DNA from: Bacillota bacterium
GTDB lineage: Bacteria > Bacillota > Clostridia > Lachnospirales > Lachnospiraceae
DNA: 64,000 nt
Assembly: GCA_023386315.1 (NCBI GenBank)
Contig: JAEWJZ010000001.1
Coordinates: 124,001 to 188,000 of the forward strand
Reading direction: 5' to 3'
In this document: positions 60,579-64,000 of the stretch, in pieces
Position numbering within the stretch: position 1 is the first letter of the stretch
How the letters are laid out: the number at the start of each line of letters is the position of its first letter
The notes under the pieces: generated by a model
What the model was told of the DNA's origin: nothing
The model's database searches: none
What the model saw: only the letters and a program-made list of their open reading frames with translations
Made by a program: the position numbers and the translations under genes

Positions 60579-62189
60579 CTAGTTCAAATACCAGACCAAT
60601 ATTTCTCCTTCCCGACATTCTTTGTACAAACGGCATGGACCCACCGTCTGTTCCCCTGTCCAATAATTAATCCAGTTTCCTTTTGGTAGATACACCTGCC
60701 TTCCTATCACTCCTTCCTCTAATACCGGTGCCACTAAAAGCCGGGAGCCGAACATATACTCATTGTCCACCGCACAGGCTTCCTTATCCTCCGGCCAGTC
60801 AATCACCAGTGCAGCCATGAGAGGGCGGCCTGTATCTGCGCTTACCTTAGCTTCCTTAAGAATATAAGGCATCAGCCGCTCCCTTTCCTTTGTGTACCTG
60901 CGGCAAATGTCAAGGATCTCCGGCCGGCCGGTTACCCTGGCCATGTTCCACGGGCTTCTGTCGTTGATTTTTTCTTCCGCAGCGGCCAGAAGTTCTGAAA
61001 ACTGGCCGGAAGCCGGTTCTGAGTGCCACTGCATGACCGGGGCAAAGCAGGCCAGACAGAAGGATCGCAGGTATAATTCGGCGGAAGGCAATTTTCCTGC
61101 AAAGCCTGCAAGGTCAAAGCCCCAAAAAACCAGACCCGACAAACCCGCGTTTAAGCCCGCCGTCACCACATGGCGAAGTTCAGCCCAGGTGGACTGCTGG
61201 TCCCCGGCCCAGTGAATCGGCGTAGTCTGGGCACCTGTGTAGCCGGCCCTGGAAAAGAGAATCCTCTCATCTCCTATAAAGTCTGTATACGCCTTAGTGT
61301 AAACCATGGAATAACCATTTTTCATTTGGCTACCGGTCCGCCCGTCAAAGAAGCGGGCGTCATCGTCATATACAAACTCTCCGCCGTCGGTCTTAAAGCC
61401 GTCCACTCCCATGTCAAGTAAATATTGCCGTTTTCCAAACCACCAGTCACAGGCCGCCGGATTGGTGAAATCCGGTATCATGGAATCGCCGAACCAGCGT
61501 CCTTCCGGTATCAGATAGGGGGAGCTATCGGCATTTGTGACAACAAAGCCCTTTTGGACCGCTTCGGCGCAGTCTGCCTCGTGCTCCGGACAAGTTCTCC
61601 CCGGCTCCAGCTTTTTCAAAACCGGAACCTGCCAGAGAATCAGGCGGATTCCCTTATTGTGAAGATCCCGGATCATTTTTTCCGGATCTGGAAAACGCTC
61701 TTTGTCAAAGCGGTAAAAGGTAGCTTCATCACTCCAGGCTTCAATCACCACCACAGAGGGCTTCATCCCCTGCCTGATAGCCTCTTCCACCATTTCCTCC
61801 ACCACCTCCTGACGATCCCAGCGGTTGGCAGACATGAAAAGGCCAAAGGCCCAGTTCGGTGGCATCCTGGGCCGTCCCGTGAGTTCCGTAAATTCTTTCA
61901 GAACCTCTAAAGGCTTCCCCTTAAAAATCCGCACTTCGTATTGGTCCGGAAGGGTAAAGACAATCCCTTCATCGGTTTTTTCCGTAACAACCGTAAACTT
62001 TTCCAGTGTATCCACGTAAAGTCCGCCGCCCCCGTCTGTTAAAGCAAAGGGAATGGGCAGATAGGTGGAAGCCCCCTGATTGGTAAAGGTTTCATATACG
62101 TGGTTTTCCCGGGCAAGGCCCTCCTGATTCAATGCGTCAAACCGTTCTCCAAATCCGTAAACAGACTGACCGGCAAGTAAATATTTCAT
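60579..62189 (-). CDS. Cytosolic GH31 alpha-glycosidase lacking the usual N-terminal domain
   Basis: This 536-residue GH31 enzyme has nucleophile motif VDGFKTDGGEFV and acid/base region IHWAGDQQSTW. It lacks a signal peptide and most of the N-terminal beta-sandwich domain found in YicI-type enzymes; it begins almost directly at the VYGFGERFDALNQ segment. In the cts operon this position is ctsX, and in related systems an intracellular GH31 enzyme degrades imported cycloalternan. Hydrolysis of cyclic tetrasaccharide or isomaltose-type sugars is therefore likely. The ATG overlaps the permease stop by 4 nt. Confidence 0.85.
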   Translation of the reverse strand: MKYLLAGQSVYGFGERFDALNQEGLARENHVYETFTNQGASTYLPIPFALTDGGGGLYVDTLEKFTVVTEKTDEGIVFTLPDQYEVRIFKGKPLEVLKEFTELTGRPRMPPNWAFGLFMSANRWDRQEVVEEMVEEAIRQGMKPSVVVIEAWSDEATFYRFDKERFPDPEKMIRDLHNKGIRLILWQVPVLKKLEPGRTCPEHEADCAEAVQKGFVVTNADSSPYLIPEGRWFGDSMIPDFTNPAACDWWFGKRQYLLDMGVDGFKTDGGEFVYDDDARFFDGRTGSQMKNGYSMVYTKAYTDFIGDERILFSRAGYTGAQTTPIHWAGDQQSTWAELRHVVTAGLNAGLSGLVFWGFDLAGFAGKLPSAELYLRSFCLACFAPVMQWHSEPASGQFSELLAAAEEKINDRSPWNMARVTGRPEILDICRRYTKERERLMPYILKEAKVSADTGRPLMAALVIDWPEDKEACAVDNEYMFGSRLLVAPVLEEGVIGRQVYLPKGNWINYWTGEQTVGPCRLYKECREGEILVWYLN

Positions 62190-63010
62190 CCTTTCACACC
62201 TCCTACCTGTAATCCTGCTGCAAAATACTTTTGTGCAAAAGCATAAACCACCAGAATCGGAAGCATGGAAACCAAGGCTCCCGCCATGAGTAAGTTGTAT
62301 TCACTTTTGTACTGTCCGTTTAAGGAGCTTAAAATAATTGGCAGGGTAAACTTTGTCTTTGTGGTCAGCATGACCAACGGCAAAAGATAGTCATTCCATG
62401 CGTCCATAAAGCATATAATTGCCAAAGTGGCCAGACTGGACTTGCACATGGGGCAAATGATCCGTACAAAGACAGTAAAAACTCCCGCGCCGTCAATGGC
62501 TGGCGCTTCTAAATAGACGTTAGGAATCGTCATCATGCGCTGGCGCAGCATAAACACGGCAAACACCTTGAACACGCTTGGCAGCACCAAAGCCCCCAGG
62601 CTATCCACCAGTTTCAGCTCTCCCATCAGTAAGTAAAGGGGAATGAACAGCACCTGCGAAGGAATCATCATGGTTGCAAGGTAAAAAAGAAAAACAGCGT
62701 TTTTCCCTCTAAAATCCAGTTTTGCAAAGGCAAAGGCAGCCATGGAAGAGCTTATAATCGTCACGACTACAGAGCTGATGGATACCACAAGGGAATTAAA
62801 TATGGAAACGGTCATTCCCTCTTTGCTGAATAAATCCGAGAAATTCTTTAAAGTCGGATTTCGGGGTATCCACTGGATGGGAAGAGCCATGATCGCACCG
62901 TAGTCCTTAAACGAAGTAGACAGCATCCAGAAAAATGGAAGCAAAGTCACAACCGATAGCAAAACAGCCGTTAAATGGTATAAGACTCCTGGTACCGCTT
63001 TACGTATCAT
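62186..63010 (-). CDS. ABC sugar transporter permease (MalG type)
   Basis: This 274-residue membrane protein has six predicted helices and the EAA coupling loop YLEAPAIDGAGVFTVFVRIICPM, plus the MalG-typical WNDYLLPLVML. The long upstream frame overlaps the partner gene; ATG 63008-63010 is the true start, overlapping the MalF-type stop by 11 nt. It forms a heterodimer with the MalF-type protein. No ATPase gene is present, so a shared MsmX/MsiK-type ATPase encoded elsewhere is expected, as for most family-1 sugar importers. Confidence 0.93.
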   Translation of the reverse strand: MIRKAVPGVLYHLTAVLLSVVTLLPFFWMLSTSFKDYGAIMALPIQWIPRNPTLKNFSDLFSKEGMTVSIFNSLVVSISSVVVTIISSSMAAFAFAKLDFRGKNAVFLFYLATMMIPSQVLFIPLYLLMGELKLVDSLGALVLPSVFKVFAVFMLRQRMMTIPNVYLEAPAIDGAGVFTVFVRIICPMCKSSLATLAIICFMDAWNDYLLPLVMLTTKTKFTLPIILSSLNGQYKSEYNLLMAGALVSMLPILVVYAFAQKYFAAGLQVGGVKG

Positions 63011-63917
63011 AATATACCCACTTTCTTTGCAGCACGTTCTGCAATGCGGTAAAGGCAAAAATAATAACAAACAACATCCAGGACCAGGCCGCTGCATAGC
63101 CCATTCGGCCAAACTTAAAGGCGTATTTGTAAATCCGCTCCACCATAACCATGGTGGCCCCATTGGGCCCTGCATCGCCGTTCTTGGTCATGACCATGAT
63201 CTGGGGGAAAAGCTGAAAGGCATTGATCAGGGACAGCATGATAACATAGAACAAAATCGGTGACAGCAGAGGCAGGGTAATGCATTTGAACTTATGGAAA
63301 TATCCCGCCCCGTCAATGTCAGCTGCCTCGTAGTACTCCGGATTTATAGCCAAAAGACCGCTAAGCAGAATCATTCCGTAAAATCCCATATCCTTCCATA
63401 CACTAGCCAGGACTATGGAAGGCATTGCCCATACCTCGCTTTGGAGCCATAAAGGTCCCTTAATCCCCAGGCTTGCAAGTACATTGTTGATTGGTCCGTA
63501 CTCCGGACTCAGCATCCATTTCCAGATCAGTGCTCCCGCCACCCAGCTGGTCAGCACCGGTATGTAATAAAGCATCCGGTAAACCGGGGCTATGCGGCTC
63601 TTCTGCTGAATGATCAGGGCAACCAATAAGGAAAACAGCAGAACCAGCGGAAGGTACAGCAGAATGAAATAGGCATTATGTTTCAAAACCGCCCAGAATT
63701 CAGAATCTTTGACAAGCTGGGAATAATTGGATACCCCTACGAACTTGTCGCCGACAAATTGGAAAAACCCGTGGAACAGCCTTACCCTGCTCATGCCCGA
63801 CCAATCGGTGAAGCTAAGCAGCAGCGAGGCAAAAATCGGAATCAGATTAAACAGTACAAGGCCGGCCAAACTGGGCAAAAGAAAGAGAAAGGCCTTTATC
63901 CCCTGTTTTTTATACAT
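63000..63917 (-). CDS. ABC sugar transporter permease (MalF type)
   Basis: This 305-residue protein has six membrane helices and the EAA loop YYEAADIDGAGYFHKFKCITLPLLSP. The N-terminal QGIKAFLFLLPSLAGLVLFNLIPI is typical of UgpA/MalF-like permeases of family-1 sugar transporters. The start is ATG 63915-63917 behind ACAGGAGGG. It lies between a binding-protein gene (upstream, partial) and the MalG-type gene. Next to three GH31 genes it most likely imports cycloalternan or isomaltose-type oligosaccharides. Confidence 0.93.
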   Translation of the reverse strand: MYKKQGIKAFLFLLPSLAGLVLFNLIPIFASLLLSFTDWSGMSRVRLFHGFFQFVGDKFVGVSNYSQLVKDSEFWAVLKHNAYFILLYLPLVLLFSLLVALIIQQKSRIAPVYRMLYYIPVLTSWVAGALIWKWMLSPEYGPINNVLASLGIKGPLWLQSEVWAMPSIVLASVWKDMGFYGMILLSGLLAINPEYYEAADIDGAGYFHKFKCITLPLLSPILFYVIMLSLINAFQLFPQIMVMTKNGDAGPNGATMVMVERIYKYAFKFGRMGYAAAWSWMLFVIIFAFTALQNVLQRKWVYYDT

Positions 63918-63948
63918 TTCAGTTCCCTCCTGTCAGGCACAATAAACG

Positions 63949-64000
63949 TCACTCCAAGTTGATCTTTTGTTCCAGCTCCGCCTGACACGCATCCAGTGCA
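63949..64000 (-). CDS. C-terminal end of an ABC solute-binding protein (partial)
   Basis: The minus strand carries 16 codons (ALDACQAELEQKINLE) followed by TGA at 63949-63951, 31 nt upstream of the MalF-type start. The sequence and location fit the C-terminal helix of a family-1 sugar-binding lipoprotein, the expected first gene of this operon (ctsU position). The rest lies outside the window, so the family is inferred from context. Confidence 0.6.
   Translation of the reverse strand, partial: ALDACQAELEQKINLE

Noticed and set aside
1..64000. Mobile elements, prophage, CRISPR arrays and tRNA genes
   Set aside because: I looked for transposase motifs, regularly spaced direct repeats and tRNA-like TTCGA contexts in the intergenic stretches and saw none that could be supported.

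Overview
The window looks like a chromosomal stretch of an anaerobic, low-to-mid GC Firmicute, most likely a Lachnospiraceae-type Clostridium (Lacrimispora/Hungatella-like). The support is strong GGAGG ribosome sites, sugar ABC transporters with lipoprotein binding proteins, Cys-type sulfatases, a SufCBDSU operon, an FMN riboswitch on a ribDEBH operon, AdoCbl-dependent ethanolamine ammonia-lyase and EFR1-type ferredoxin. The genus is inference. I saw no tRNA, rRNA, insertion sequence, prophage or CRISPR.

Layout. (1) 1-2831: a truncated aconitase-superfamily hydratase divergent from a LysR regulator. (2) 2880-7681: a YesM-type kinase, an AraC-type response regulator and an orphan solute-binding lipoprotein. 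(3) 7805-18445: a sulfated-glycan locus with three Cys-type sulfatases, an RbsA-like ATPase, two RbsC-like permeases, a binding lipoprotein and a ROK regulator. (4) 18697-21890: an MBL-fold hydrolase, an SLC13-like anion permease and a LysR regulator. (5) 21897-32850: a sugar locus made of a sensory cassette (RbsB-like lipoprotein, DesK/NarL-type kinase, LuxR-type regulator, second binding protein), a complete RbsBAC-like transporter, and a catabolic operon of PfkB kinase, class II aldolase and D-lyxose/mannose-type isomerase.

(6) 33029-38077: eutA, ethanolamine permease, eutB and eutC behind a promoter, a palindrome at the predicted transcription start and a leader terminator; no microcompartment genes are present here. 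(7) 38135-42157: a flavodoxin/ferredoxin protein divergent from a three-gene operon of a leaderless DUF1858/solute-binding fusion, a HypB-like GTPase and an ABC ATPase with an extra N-terminal domain, with no permease. I regard this as the least explained system in the window. (8) 42225-45975: riboflavin synthesis under an FMN riboswitch. (9) 46078-51086: the SUF iron-sulfur operon. (10) 51178-52580: peptidase T with an unusual structured 5' leader.

(11) 52681-64000: beta-phosphoglucomutase, two large secreted GH31 enzymes with CBM35-like modules, a leaderless cytosolic GH31 enzyme, two MalFG-type permeases and the tail of a binding protein. Order and sizes match the ctsUVWXYZ operon for cycloalternan (cyclic nigerosyl-nigerose). 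The likely logic is extracellular conversion of alpha-glucan to a cyclic tetrasaccharide, private import, then cytosolic hydrolysis.

Regulatory signals recur: a TGTAAT-N9-ATTACA inverted repeat precedes both RbsABC-type transporter operons, and a 27-bp palindrome precedes the sulfatase next to the ROK gene. Starts were chosen from ribosome-binding sites; several differ from the longest possible reading frame.
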